Origin: Clostridiales bacterium
GTDB lineage: Bacteria > Bacillota > Clostridia > Peptostreptococcales > Anaerovoracaceae
Direction of reading: 5' to 3'
Assembly (NCBI GenBank): GCA_015258265.1
Contig: JABZIP010000007.1
Span: 1-64,000, forward strand
DNA: 64,000 bases
Position numbers and translations under genes: made by a program. This document shows, piece by piece, positions 15,675 to 24,451 of this stretch. The notes below the pieces were generated by a model. It was not told the origin of the DNA, did not search any database, and saw only the letters and a list, made by a program, of their open reading frames with translations. The first letter of the stretch is position 1, and every line of letters starts with the position of its first letter.

Positions 15675-17024
15675 ATGCTTGAATATTTGATTACAAATTG
15701 CAGATACCCTGACTTTGATAACGGCAAGTTTTGCAATGGAAATATAGGAATAAAAGAGGGGAAAATAGACTATATTGGCGAGGGCGAGCCTGAAGCTAAA
15801 GAGATTATTGACGCTAAGGGACATATAGTTTCTCCCGGGTTTATAGACATACATATGCATGAAGAAAATTTTAACGAGGGACTTCATTATGTGATTGCCG
15901 AACGCATGTTGCGTATGGGAGTAACAACTGCGGTCGGAGGTAATTGCGGGTTGCAGAATCAAAGCGTTTCCGACTTTAAATCGGCGGTAAAAAAACTTGG
16001 GGGAGCTCCAATAAACTATATGATGCTGGCAGGGTACAATCAATGCAGATATGCTTTGGGAATAGAAAGATATAAAACTGCAACAAAAATGGAAATGGAA
16101 AAAATTAGAACAATGTTGCGGAAAGAACTTGCTGACGGGGCAATCGGGATATCTTTTGGAATTGAGTACGATCCGGGTATGACTACTGAAGAGATAATAT
16201 ATGCATGTAATGCAGGAGAAAATCCGTCGTTGATGATGGCTGCGCATTATCGTGCGGATAATAACGAGGCGGTTGCTGCAGTTAAAGAAATGATTAGTAT
16301 ACAAGACGAAATCATGTTTAAATTCCAGATTTCACATTTATCGAGCTGTTCCGCAATGGGGCAGATGGATGAGGTGCTTAAGATAATTCATGCAAAAATG
16401 GATTCCGATCCGCGCCTTAACTATGATACATATCCATATAGTGCCTTCTCGACACATATAGGCTCATCCGTATTTGAGGGAGAAGATCCTGTGAGTGGTT
16501 GGGGTAGAAAATATAGCGATATACTGCTTACTGAACCTCCGTTTGAAAATGTCCGTTGCGATCGTGATATTTTTATGAAAGTGCGTGCAGAGTATCCTAA
16601 TATGCTATGCGTTGCTTTTGTAATGAATGAAGATGAAATACGTGCAGCTGTTGCGGATTCTTACGGAATGATTGCCAGCGATGGTATAATAGCAAACGGC
16701 AAGGGGCATCCGAGAGCGGCAGGAACATTTCCTCGCGTTATGGGTAAATATGTTAGAGAAGAAGGAGCGCTTTCACTGCTTGAGGCATTGAAGAAATGCT
16801 CATATGCACCCGCAAATAGATTACAACTTACGGATAAAGGAAGAATTAAAGTAGGAGCTGATGCGGATTTAGTGATTTTTGATGCGGATAAGATAGCGGA
16901 TAAGGCAACATACACGCAGCCGGCGCTTCCGCCTGTCGGAATAGAGTTTGTATTTGTAGGAGGAAGAAAAGCACTCATCGGACAGGAAATTATCGATGGG
17001 AAAGCCGGTACTTTGATAAGTTGA
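15675..17024 (+). CDS. N-acyl-D-amino-acid deacylase family amidohydrolase
   Basis: 449 residues, amidohydrolase superfamily. GFIDIHMHEE carries H60-x-H62; GGNCGLQ has C91, matching the D-aminoacylase zinc cysteine; AAHYRAD, ISHLSS and ASDG supply the later histidines and the catalytic Asp; GHPRAAGTFPRVMGKYVRE is a hallmark of the family. It would remove the acyl group from N-acyl-D-amino acids such as those derived from cell wall turnover. AAAGGATAA precedes the ATG. It is the third gene of the YfcC-M20D unit. Isoaspartyl or other amidohydrolase activity is possible but fits less well. Confidence 0.87.
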   Translation: MLEYLITNCRYPDFDNGKFCNGNIGIKEGKIDYIGEGEPEAKEIIDAKGHIVSPGFIDIHMHEENFNEGLHYVIAERMLRMGVTTAVGGNCGLQNQSVSDFKSAVKKLGGAPINYMMLAGYNQCRYALGIERYKTATKMEMEKIRTMLRKELADGAIGISFGIEYDPGMTTEEIIYACNAGENPSLMMAAHYRADNNEAVAAVKEMISIQDEIMFKFQISHLSSCSAMGQMDEVLKIIHAKMDSDPRLNYDTYPYSAFSTHIGSSVFEGEDPVSGWGRKYSDILLTEPPFENVRCDRDIFMKVRAEYPNMLCVAFVMNEDEIRAAVADSYGMIASDGIIANGKGHPRAAGTFPRVMGKYVREEGALSLLEALKKCSYAPANRLQLTDKGRIKVGADADLVIFDADKIADKATYTQPALPPVGIEFVFVGGRKALIGQEIIDGKAGTLIS

Positions 17025-17064
17025 GCAAGTATTAGATTTTGAAATAATAAAGCAGTATCGTATC

Positions 17065-17093
17065 TTGTGGAAATGATAAAAATGTGGTACAAT
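17065..17093 (+). promoter_or_regulatory. promoter of asd
   Basis: TTGTGG (17065-17070), 17-nt spacer, TACAAT (17088-17093) with extended TGG at 17085-17087, 34 nt before the asd start. Confidence 0.6.
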
Positions 17094-17127
17094 TATCAGT
17101 ATGAGCGTGTAATAAGTGGAGGTATAT

Positions 17128-18213
17128 ATGGAAAAGAAACTTAAAGTAGGAATTTTGGGAGCAACCGGAATGGTTGGCCAGCGTTTTATATCGCTTTTGG
17201 ATAATCATCCTTGGTTTGATGTAGTTGTACTTGCGGCAAGCCTAAATAGCGAAGGACAAAGATATGAGGATGCAGTAGCCGGCAGATGGAAAATGGATAC
17301 GCCGATTCCTGACGCTATTAAAGACATAAAAGTTATGAATGTCAATGATGTGAAAAATGTTGCAAGCAAAGTTGATTTCGTATTCAGTGCGGTTGATATG
17401 AAAAAAGAAGAAATACTGGCGATTGAAGAAGAATATGCAAAAACTGAAACACCTGTAGTTTCGAATAACAGCGCACATAGATGGACGAAAGATGTTCCTA
17501 TGGTAATTCCTGAAATAAATATAGAGCATTTTGAAATAATACAGGCACAGAAAAAAAGACTCGGAACCAAGAAGGGGTTTGTTGCAGTTAAACCGAACTG
17601 CTCGATTCAAAGCTATGTTCCGGCATTGACAGCGTGGAAGGAGTTTGAGCCGTACGAAGTAGTTGCAACAACTTATCAAGCTATTTCAGGCTCCGGAAAA
17701 ACATTTAAGGAATGGCCGGAAATGGTGGAAAACATCATTCCTTTCATAGACGGAGAAGAAGAAAAAAGTGAAAAAGAGCCGTTAAGAGTATGGGGAAAAA
17801 TCGAAAACGATGAAATAAAAATTGCAAGCGACATCAATATTACTTGTCAGTGTGTGCGAGTTCCGGTTCTAAACGGTCATACAGCTGCAGTTTTCGTTAA
17901 ATTCAAAAAAAAGCCTACTAAGGAGCAGCTTATTGCTAAACTTAGAGAATACAAGGGATTCCCACAAGAAGCCAAGTTGCCTAGCGCACCTGCTCAGTTT
18001 ATTCAATATATGGATGAAGATAACAGACCGCAGGTAAAACTCGATGTTGATTTTGAAAGAGGCATGGGAGTTTCTATTGGAAGAGTTAGAGAAGATTCTA
18101 TGTATGATTTTAAATTTATAGGACTTTCACATAATACTGTAAGAGGTGCTGCAGGCGGAGCTGTACTGTGTGCTGAAGCACTTGTGGCAAAAGGTTATAT
18201 AGAGGCGAAGTAG
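17128..18213 (+). CDS. asd: aspartate-semialdehyde dehydrogenase
   Basis: 361 residues. Reduces aspartyl phosphate to aspartate semialdehyde for lysine/diaminopimelate, threonine and methionine. N-terminal NADP loop GILGATGMVGQRF (8-20); catalytic cysteine C158 in KPNCSIQS; the AISGSGKTFKEW segment and length place it in the archaeal/fungal-type branch that also occurs in some Clostridia, rather than the usual proteobacterial branch. ATG at 17128 has GTGGAGG 6-7 nt upstream. First gene of a run continuing to cinA. Confidence 0.93.
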   Translation: MEKKLKVGILGATGMVGQRFISLLDNHPWFDVVVLAASLNSEGQRYEDAVAGRWKMDTPIPDAIKDIKVMNVNDVKNVASKVDFVFSAVDMKKEEILAIEEEYAKTETPVVSNNSAHRWTKDVPMVIPEINIEHFEIIQAQKKRLGTKKGFVAVKPNCSIQSYVPALTAWKEFEPYEVVATTYQAISGSGKTFKEWPEMVENIIPFIDGEEEKSEKEPLRVWGKIENDEIKIASDINITCQCVRVPVLNGHTAAVFVKFKKKPTKEQLIAKLREYKGFPQEAKLPSAPAQFIQYMDEDNRPQVKLDVDFERGMGVSIGRVREDSMYDFKFIGLSHNTVRGAAGGAVLCAEALVAKGYIEAK

Positions 18214-18226
18214 AAAGAGGTAAAAA

Positions 18227-19063
18227 TTGACAATAATTGAAGCTATTATACTTGGGCTTACTCAAGGACTTGCAGAATTTTTACCTATAAGCAGTTCGGG
18301 GCATTTGGCACTTTTGCAGCATTTCTTCGGCATACAGGGAGAAAGGGTTCTGGTGTTTGCGGTTCTCCTTCATTTTGGTACACTCCTTTCGGTATTTGCA
18401 GTGTATTATAAGGATATCTGGGCGCTTATAGTAGAGCTTGGTGCTGCAATTAAGGATATAGTGACGGGTAAAGGTTTCGGCTTTTACAAAAATGAGACAA
18501 GAACATTAGGCTACATGATAATAGTCGCAACAATTCCGACGGCGATTATCGGAATTGTTTTTAACGATGTGTTCGCAGGGTTTTATACAAATCTTGCGGT
18601 TATCGGTATTGGACTTTTGATTACAGGAACCATACTGTTTGTTTCAGAGAGGGTTAAAACATCACAAATAGGTATAGGTCAGATGAAGTTTAGACATGCT
18701 ATTCTTGTGGGCATTTGCCAAGGTATCGCTATTACGCCGGGAATTTCAAGGTCGGGTTCAACTTTGTTCGGTAGTTTAATTTCGGGAATCAAAAAAGAAG
18801 CATGTGTAAAGTACGCATTTTTAATTTCTATACCTTCAATTTTGGGTTCTGTCGTTTTGGAAGGACCTAAGGCATTTGATGGCGGAATGGATTTAAATTT
18901 TTTGGTGCCGGTAGCGGTTGGTGTACTTGTTGCAGCGATTTCCGGATTTTTAGCTATAAAAATTATGATTGCGTTTGTTTCTAAGAATAAACTTAAATAT
19001 TTTTCGTATTACACATGGATTTTGGGTGTGGCTGTAATAATTTATGCTCTTATGAGTAAATAA
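18227..19063 (+). CDS. uppP: undecaprenyl-diphosphatase (BacA/UppP)
   Basis: 278 residues, about eight membrane helices. Recycles undecaprenyl diphosphate to the monophosphate carrier for peptidoglycan synthesis; overproduction gives bacitracin resistance. The two family signatures are visible: GLAEFLPISSSGHL (near residue 15-28) and ITPGISRSGST (near 167-177). TTG start at 18227 with AAAGAGG just upstream; this start gives the usual MTIIEAIILGLTQG beginning. Co-transcribed between asd and ftsK. Confidence 0.94.
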   Translation: MTIIEAIILGLTQGLAEFLPISSSGHLALLQHFFGIQGERVLVFAVLLHFGTLLSVFAVYYKDIWALIVELGAAIKDIVTGKGFGFYKNETRTLGYMIIVATIPTAIIGIVFNDVFAGFYTNLAVIGIGLLITGTILFVSERVKTSQIGIGQMKFRHAILVGICQGIAITPGISRSGSTLFGSLISGIKKEACVKYAFLISIPSILGSVVLEGPKAFDGGMDLNFLVPVAVGVLVAAISGFLAIKIMIAFVSKNKLKYFSYYTWILGVAVIIYALMSK

Positions 19064-19079
19064 CTTAGGTGGTAATGTA

Positions 19080-21914
19080 ATGGCTGAGACTAAACGAAAA
19101 AAGGCGGAGCCGAAGGCTGCGAAAAAACAAAATGTTAAGGCTACGGACGATTCCAAAGCAAAAGAAGCGGTTGAAAAGCAAATAAAGCAGTATAGAATAC
19201 ATGAAGAAATTTGGGCTATAGTTATTATAGCCCTTGGAATTTTTTTTGCGATAGCACTTCAAACTACGGCAGCCGGTAAAGTAGGCGTGCTGGTAAAAAA
19301 CTTTTTCTGTGGACTTTTTGGAAATGTGGGCGCAGTGCTACCGTATTTCTTTGTGATTTATGGTGTAATGTTGCTTATAAATAAGACAACGCATTTAAAC
19401 AAAAAAAATATAATTTTGTTTTCGTTAACATTTTTGATGATAAGTCTAATGTATAGTGAAAGATTTATAGATACAGCAGCAATATCTTTTAAGTATATAA
19501 CTTTGGATAAGTGGTTTTTGTCCGGAATGGCGGGAAATTCAGGCGGAGCTGTCGGAATGTTAGCAGCGCTGCTTGTTTTAGTATGGTTTGGAAAAACGGG
19601 GCTTTACATATTCGGCGTAGCTACGATAATAGTTTGCGTATTGCTGCTTGTAAACACTCCTATTTCGCAGTTTTTGTTTAACTATAAAGCTAAAAAAGAA
19701 GCTAAAAAGCAATTAAAGCAAGAGGTAATGGAAGCCGAGCCTGAAATTATGGAAGAAAAAAGGCAAGAAATCGAAGAACAGATTATTTCAGAGCCTATGC
19801 TGGCAGTAAATGCTGCAAAAGAGAGAAAGAACAAGAAAAACATTTTGAGCTATATGCTCGACGATAAATTATTTACTAAAAAAGAGGAAAAAGCGGAAGG
19901 TGCTGCTAGCACGCAAACACAAGAATTTGAACATGATAGCTTAGAAAGCGAAGAAGAGCAAATCAAGTACGGACTTGATGATAAACCTGAGCGAAAAGAG
20001 GGTTTCGGAATTGCGGATTATGTTGAAAATTCAACTATAAATGAATTTGAAAAAAAAACTCTGGACGATGAACGCAAAAGGAAAATATGGGAAGAGGTAG
20101 ATTCTCAAATTGCTGCACGAAACAATTCGTTTTTTGAAAAACCAATATACAATACTGTTAATCAGCCGGGAATTATCGAGTTATATGAAAATGAAAGCAT
20201 CAAAGATGCGAAAGAAACTATAGAAGATACGAATTATATTCAAGGTGAATTTATAGATACAGCTTTTGATATTACAGAGAAAATTAAGGAAACTGCAGGG
20301 CAACAAAGCTATATTAAAAATGAAGATGCAAATATTATAGATAAACATGCTGATATAGCAAATGAGGAAAGCGGCGAGCAAGAGGAAGTGCAGCATACGG
20401 AAATTCCAAACAATGCGGCGGAGTATGCTTTCCCCCCGATAGAGTTGTTGACCGCACCGAAAGTAGCGGCAACTGACGACAGCAAAGGGACATCGTTACA
20501 AGAAAAAGCGCATAAACTGGAACAAACTCTGCGTGATTTCAAGGTGGATGCGCATGTTACAAATGTTACACAAGGACCTGCGGTTACAAGATATGAGGTT
20601 CAGCCGAATACAGGTGTAAAGGTGAACAGCATAGTAAAATTGTCGGACGATATAGCGCTTAATATGGAAGCGCGCAGCATACGAATAGAAGCGCCGATTC
20701 CGGGTAAACCTGCAGTAGGAATAGAAATCGAAAACGAAAGCATCAAAATGATTCGTCTGCGTGAAATACTCGATTCAACCGAATTTAAGGAGGCAAAATC
20801 CAAAATCACATTTGCGGTTGGAAAGGACATAGAGGGAAACAGTGTGGTTGCAGACTTAAAGAGCATGCCGCATATGTTGATAGCGGGTTCAACCGGCTCG
20901 GGAAAGAGTGTGTGTATCAACAGTATTATTGTAAGCCTTATTTACAAAGCGAAGCCTAGCGAAGTAAAACTGCTTTTGATAGATCCGAAGGTGGTAGAGC
21001 TTGGTATTTACAACAGTATACCGCATATGATGATCCCTGTAGTTACAGAGCCGTCGAAAGCGGCGGCTGCGCTTAATTGGGCGGTCTGCGAGATGAACGA
21101 ACGATACAAGAAATTTGCTTCAAATGGGGTTCGAGATCTTGAAAGTTACAACAGAGTTATGCGAGAAAAAGAGCTTCTTGCAGAAGTATTGCCGCAGATA
21201 GTTATAATTATTGATGAGCTTGCGGATTTGATGATGGCGGCGCCGTCGCAAGTCGAAGATTCAATTTGCAGGCTTGCTCAAATGGCAAGAGCTGCAGGCA
21301 TGCACTTGATTGTTGCTACGCAAAGACCGTCGGTAGATGTTGTTACAGGTGTAATAAAGGCAAATATACCGTCGAGAATAGCGTTTGCAGTTTCTTCTCA
21401 GTTTGACTCGAGAACTATACTAGATATGGCGGGTGCGGAGAAATTGGTAGGAAAAGGAGATATGCTTTTTGCACCTATGGGAAGCAATAAACCGACGCGA
21501 GTTCAGGGTACTTTCATTACAGATGAAGAAGTAAATGCTGTAGTTGATTTCTTTAAGGCAAAGGGTGAAGAAAGCGAAGTAAGCGAATCATCTAAATCGC
21601 TTCTTGCAAGTATGGAAGAAAATTTAGCAGGAGCCGACTCGCTATCGGATTTCGATGACGAACTTATGGATGAGGCAATCGAAACGGTTTTAAAGGCGCA
21701 GCAAGCGTCGGTTTCAATGCTTCAAAGGCGTTTTAGAATAGGATATAACAGAGCTGCAAGGATTGTAGAAGATATGGAAAAACTTGGAATAATCGGAGAG
21801 GCTGACGGAAGCCGTCCTAGAGCTGTAAATTTTACATATGACGAGTATTATTCAAATCTTGCCGGGGCTTTAGTAGACAATGAAATTGAAGAAAATTATA
21901 AAAATGAGGAATAA
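19080..21914 (+). CDS. ftsK: FtsK/SpoIIIE-family DNA translocase
   Basis: 944 residues. Pumps chromosomal DNA through the division septum. Basic N-terminus, four to five membrane helices between about 40 and 205, an acidic low-complexity linker about 206-470, then alpha/beta motor domains with Walker A GSTGSGKS (603-610), IIIDELADLMM (Walker B) and RPSVDVVTG, and the winged-helix gamma domain from about 861 (SVSMLQRRFRIGYNRAARI) that reads KOPS/SRS polarity signals. GGTGG lies before the ATG. Longer than B. subtilis SpoIIIE owing to the linker. Whether it serves sporulation cannot be told here. Confidence 0.95.
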   Translation: MAETKRKKAEPKAAKKQNVKATDDSKAKEAVEKQIKQYRIHEEIWAIVIIALGIFFAIALQTTAAGKVGVLVKNFFCGLFGNVGAVLPYFFVIYGVMLLINKTTHLNKKNIILFSLTFLMISLMYSERFIDTAAISFKYITLDKWFLSGMAGNSGGAVGMLAALLVLVWFGKTGLYIFGVATIIVCVLLLVNTPISQFLFNYKAKKEAKKQLKQEVMEAEPEIMEEKRQEIEEQIISEPMLAVNAAKERKNKKNILSYMLDDKLFTKKEEKAEGAASTQTQEFEHDSLESEEEQIKYGLDDKPERKEGFGIADYVENSTINEFEKKTLDDERKRKIWEEVDSQIAARNNSFFEKPIYNTVNQPGIIELYENESIKDAKETIEDTNYIQGEFIDTAFDITEKIKETAGQQSYIKNEDANIIDKHADIANEESGEQEEVQHTEIPNNAAEYAFPPIELLTAPKVAATDDSKGTSLQEKAHKLEQTLRDFKVDAHVTNVTQGPAVTRYEVQPNTGVKVNSIVKLSDDIALNMEARSIRIEAPIPGKPAVGIEIENESIKMIRLREILDSTEFKEAKSKITFAVGKDIEGNSVVADLKSMPHMLIAGSTGSGKSVCINSIIVSLIYKAKPSEVKLLLIDPKVVELGIYNSIPHMMIPVVTEPSKAAAALNWAVCEMNERYKKFASNGVRDLESYNRVMREKELLAEVLPQIVIIIDELADLMMAAPSQVEDSICRLAQMARAAGMHLIVATQRPSVDVVTGVIKANIPSRIAFAVSSQFDSRTILDMAGAEKLVGKGDMLFAPMGSNKPTRVQGTFITDEEVNAVVDFFKAKGEESEVSESSKSLLASMEENLAGADSLSDFDDELMDEAIETVLKAQQASVSMLQRRFRIGYNRAARIVEDMEKLGIIGEADGSRPRAVNFTYDEYYSNLAGALVDNEIEENYKNEE

Positions 21915-21922
21915 AGTGTCAT

Positions 21923-23248
21923 ATGTTAGTTAGTTTTAAAACTTTAGGGTGTCCAAAGAACGAAAATGATACTGAATATGCGAAAGGTATTCTGGAGAAA
22001 AACGGATATGAAATTACCGACGATTTTGTCGACAGTGATATAGTTATAGTAAACACTTGCGGCTTCATAAACGATGCAAAGGTAGAGTCGATAGAAACTA
22101 TTCTTGATATTGTAAGCATGAATGAAAATGCTGAAAATCCAAAGATATTGGTGGTTTCGGGGTGTCTGTCAAAAAGGTATTTTTCGGACCTTCAAAAGGA
22201 AATGCCGGAGGTGGATATTTTCATTGGCGTAAATGAGTATGCAAGGCTTCCCCAAATTTTAGCTGCATATTTGGATGATAAGCGAAAAATTGCCGATGTA
22301 AATCCTTGTAGTGCTGAATTTGAGGAGCTATATTACAGAAAACTCGAAGAAAATCCGTATACAGCGCATATTAAAATCGCAGAGGGATGCAACAACGCTT
22401 GCACATATTGCGTGATTCCGTCTATCAGAGGACATTATAGAAGTCGAAAGGAAGAAAATATAATAGCGGAAGCTGAAATGCTTGCTCAAAAAGGGTGCAA
22501 AGAGCTGATTATAATAGCGCAAGATGTTACAGCGTACGGTATGGATATTTATGGTAAAAAAGCATTGCCGTCGCTTCTTCAAAAATTGTGCGAAATTGAC
22601 GGTATCAAGTGGATACGACTCATGTATTGCTACGAAGATAAAATTACGGACGAGCTGATAGATGTGATTGCAAAAGAAGAAAAAATTTGCAAATACATAG
22701 ACATTCCGCTTCAGCATATCGATGATAAAGTGCTTAAGCTGATGAATCGGAAATCTACTAACAGCAGTATAATCAGTACAATTTCAAAATTACGTGAGCG
22801 CATACCGCAAATTCATATACGTACGACATTTATTACAGGATTTGCCGGCGAAGGCAAGGAAGAATTCGACAGATTGTACGATTTTGTCAAAACGGCAAAA
22901 TTTGAACGACTGGGAGTCTTTGCTTATTCGAAGGAAGAAGGGACAGCAGGAGCAAAGCTCAAGGGACAAGTACCAAGCAACATTAAAGAAAAGCGCAAAG
23001 ACAGCATAATGCGATTGCAGCTTGAGGTTTCAAGAGAAAGCAACGAAGCGAAAATCGGTCAGGTTTTCGATGTTATGGTGGACGGTATAGATGAGGAAGG
23101 TGCATATATAGGCAGAACCATGTACGATGCACCGCAAATTGACAATTCGGTTATATTTACGAGCAACCGATGTTTGCGGGAGGGAGATATGGTAAAGGTG
23201 CTTATAAGAGATGCCTTTGATTACGATTTAGTTGGAGAGATGATATGA
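21923..23248 (+). CDS. rimO: ribosomal protein S12 methylthiotransferase
   Basis: 441 residues. Adds a methylthio group to the S12 aspartate using radical SAM chemistry and a second iron-sulfur cluster. N-terminal cluster cysteines C10 (LGCPKNEND), C46 (VNTCGFI) and C81 (VSGCLS); radical SAM C156-x3-C160-x2-C163 in GCNNACTYCVIP; C-terminal TRAM domain with GRTMYDAPQID, typical of RimO rather than MiaB. Overlaps pgsA by 4 nt. Order ftsK-rimO-pgsA-cinA-recA is widespread in Bacillota. Confidence 0.95.
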   Translation: MLVSFKTLGCPKNENDTEYAKGILEKNGYEITDDFVDSDIVIVNTCGFINDAKVESIETILDIVSMNENAENPKILVVSGCLSKRYFSDLQKEMPEVDIFIGVNEYARLPQILAAYLDDKRKIADVNPCSAEFEELYYRKLEENPYTAHIKIAEGCNNACTYCVIPSIRGHYRSRKEENIIAEAEMLAQKGCKELIIIAQDVTAYGMDIYGKKALPSLLQKLCEIDGIKWIRLMYCYEDKITDELIDVIAKEEKICKYIDIPLQHIDDKVLKLMNRKSTNSSIISTISKLRERIPQIHIRTTFITGFAGEGKEEFDRLYDFVKTAKFERLGVFAYSKEEGTAGAKLKGQVPSNIKEKRKDSIMRLQLEVSRESNEAKIGQVFDVMVDGIDEEGAYIGRTMYDAPQIDNSVIFTSNRCLREGDMVKVLIRDAFDYDLVGEMI

Positions 23249-23784
23249 ATTTACCAAATCAGTTGACTATGGCTAGGATAGTAGCGGTTCCGTTTTTTGT
23301 GGGCGCATATATGAAGCAGATGTTTTTGGCGGCATTTGCTATATTTATACTTGCGTCTATAACGGACATGCTGGACGGCAAAATTGCGAGAAAGTACAAC
23401 TTGGTTACGAATTTCGGTAAGATAATGGATCCGCTTGCAGATAAGATACTTGTGTATGCGGCATTTTGTCTAATGGTTGAAAATCACATGATTCCGTCAT
23501 ATATGCTGATTGTGATACTTGCGCGTGAATTTTTAGTATCCGGAATCAGAACGGTTGCTGCGGGTGGCGGTACAGTTATAGCAGCGGCTATGAGCGGCAA
23601 AATAAAGACGGTGCTTCAAATGATTGCGGTACCTTTACTTTTGATGATAAAAATTCCACAGCTTTCGGGATTTTATGAACCTATATATTATGCTGCATAC
23701 GGATTTTTGTGGGCTTCATTTGTAATGACGATAATTTCAGGCATCGAATATGCGTACAATAGTAGGGAAGTATTTTTGAGCTAG
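23245..23784 (+). CDS. pgsA: CDP-diacylglycerol--glycerol-3-phosphate 3-phosphatidyltransferase
   Basis: 179 residues, integral membrane enzyme of phosphatidylglycerol synthesis. The CDP-alcohol phosphotransferase signature D41-x2-DG-x2-AR-x8-G-x3-D-x3-D66 is complete (DMLDGKIAR ... GKIMDPLADK). Four to five hydrophobic segments. ATGA-type overlap with rimO shows coupling. Confidence 0.94.
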   Translation: MNLPNQLTMARIVAVPFFVGAYMKQMFLAAFAIFILASITDMLDGKIARKYNLVTNFGKIMDPLADKILVYAAFCLMVENHMIPSYMLIVILAREFLVSGIRTVAAGGGTVIAAAMSGKIKTVLQMIAVPLLLMIKIPQLSGFYEPIYYAAYGFLWASFVMTIISGIEYAYNSREVFLS

Positions 23785-23793
23785 GTGGTGAAA

Positions 23794-24312
23794 ATGCAAA
23801 ATATGAATTTAGAATTAAAAGGAAACAATATAATTGATGATAATGAATTGCCGAAGCGTGTCGTAAAGTTACTTATGGAGAAGAATATGACTTTATCATC
23901 TGCGGAGTCATGTACGGGTGGATTGTTTTCACAAGAAGTAACGAACATTTCCGGAGCTTCTCAAATTTTTGATAGGGGAATTGTTACATACAGCAATAAT
24001 GCAAAGATGGAAGAATTGGGAGTGAAAGCTGAAACACTTGATGCATTCGGCGCTGTCAGCAAGGAAACCGCATATGAAATGGCGGAAGGTGTAAGAAAAG
24101 TAAGCGGCACGGATATAGGTGTTTCTGTAACAGGAATAGCAGGACCTACCGGAGCAACGAAAGAGAAACCTGTTGGCCTTGTCTATATAGGAATATCTAC
24201 AAAAGATATTACAAATGTGAGAGAATTGCGACTCGAAGGCGACAGAACGCAAAACAGACAAAATTCGATGCGCAATATGTTTGACATAATTTATGAAATT
24301 TTAATAAAATAA
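23794..24312 (+). CDS. CinA C-terminal domain protein (nicotinamide-nucleotide amidase type)
   Basis: 172 residues, consisting only of the CinA_C/PncC domain: LSSAESCTGGLFSQEVTNISGAS, VTYSNNAKMEELGV, GVSVTGIAGPTGATKEKPVGLVYIG and the closing R-x-R/N region are all present. The family deamidates NMN to nicotinate mononucleotide, a link to NAD metabolism; full-length CinA has an N-terminal MoCF domain that is absent here, and no remnant of it is visible because pgsA ends directly upstream. ATG 23794 preferred over GTG 23785 because AGGTGG spans that GTG. Confidence 0.9.
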   Translation: MQNMNLELKGNNIIDDNELPKRVVKLLMEKNMTLSSAESCTGGLFSQEVTNISGASQIFDRGIVTYSNNAKMEELGVKAETLDAFGAVSKETAYEMAEGVRKVSGTDIGVSVTGIAGPTGATKEKPVGLVYIGISTKDITNVRELRLEGDRTQNRQNSMRNMFDIIYEILIK

Positions 24313-24314
24313 TC

Positions 24315-24347
24315 TTGACAACTAATTGGAAATATATTACAATTAGT
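24315..24347 (+). promoter_or_regulatory. upstream recA promoter with overlapping dyad
   Basis: TTGACA (24315-24320), 17-nt spacer, TACAAT (24338-24343). An 8-bp inverted repeat ACTAATTG (24321-24328)/CAATTAGT (24340-24347) covers the spacer and -10 box, as an operator or hairpin would. Confidence 0.6.
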
Positions 24348-24388
24348 TTGGTGGTATTTCTATCTGATAAAATTATTTAAAATTCTAC

Positions 24389-24417
24389 TTGACTCTATTA
24401 AAATTTTGATATATTAT
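24389..24417 (+). promoter_or_regulatory. proximal recA promoter
   Basis: TTGACT (24389-24394), 17-nt spacer, TATTAT (24412-24417). The LexA box begins 7 nt after the -10, covering the start of transcription. Confidence 0.75.
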
Positions 24418-24423
24418 AGCAAT

Positions 24424-24437
24424 AGAACAAATGTTCT
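24424..24437 (+). promoter_or_regulatory. LexA (SOS) operator
   Basis: AGAACAAATGTTCT, a symmetric match to the Gram-positive SOS box GAAC-N4-GTTC, placed between the proximal -10 box and the ribosome-binding site of recA. LexA bound here would block initiation from the proximal promoter and elongation from the upstream one. Confidence 0.88.
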
Positions 24438-24451
24438 TTTAGGAGGGAATT

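Noticed and set aside
15639..16304. 221-codon open frame antisense to the D-amino-acid deacylase gene
   Set aside because: Cys/Phe/Ser-rich translation, no initiation signal, and the plus-strand gene has clear family motifs.
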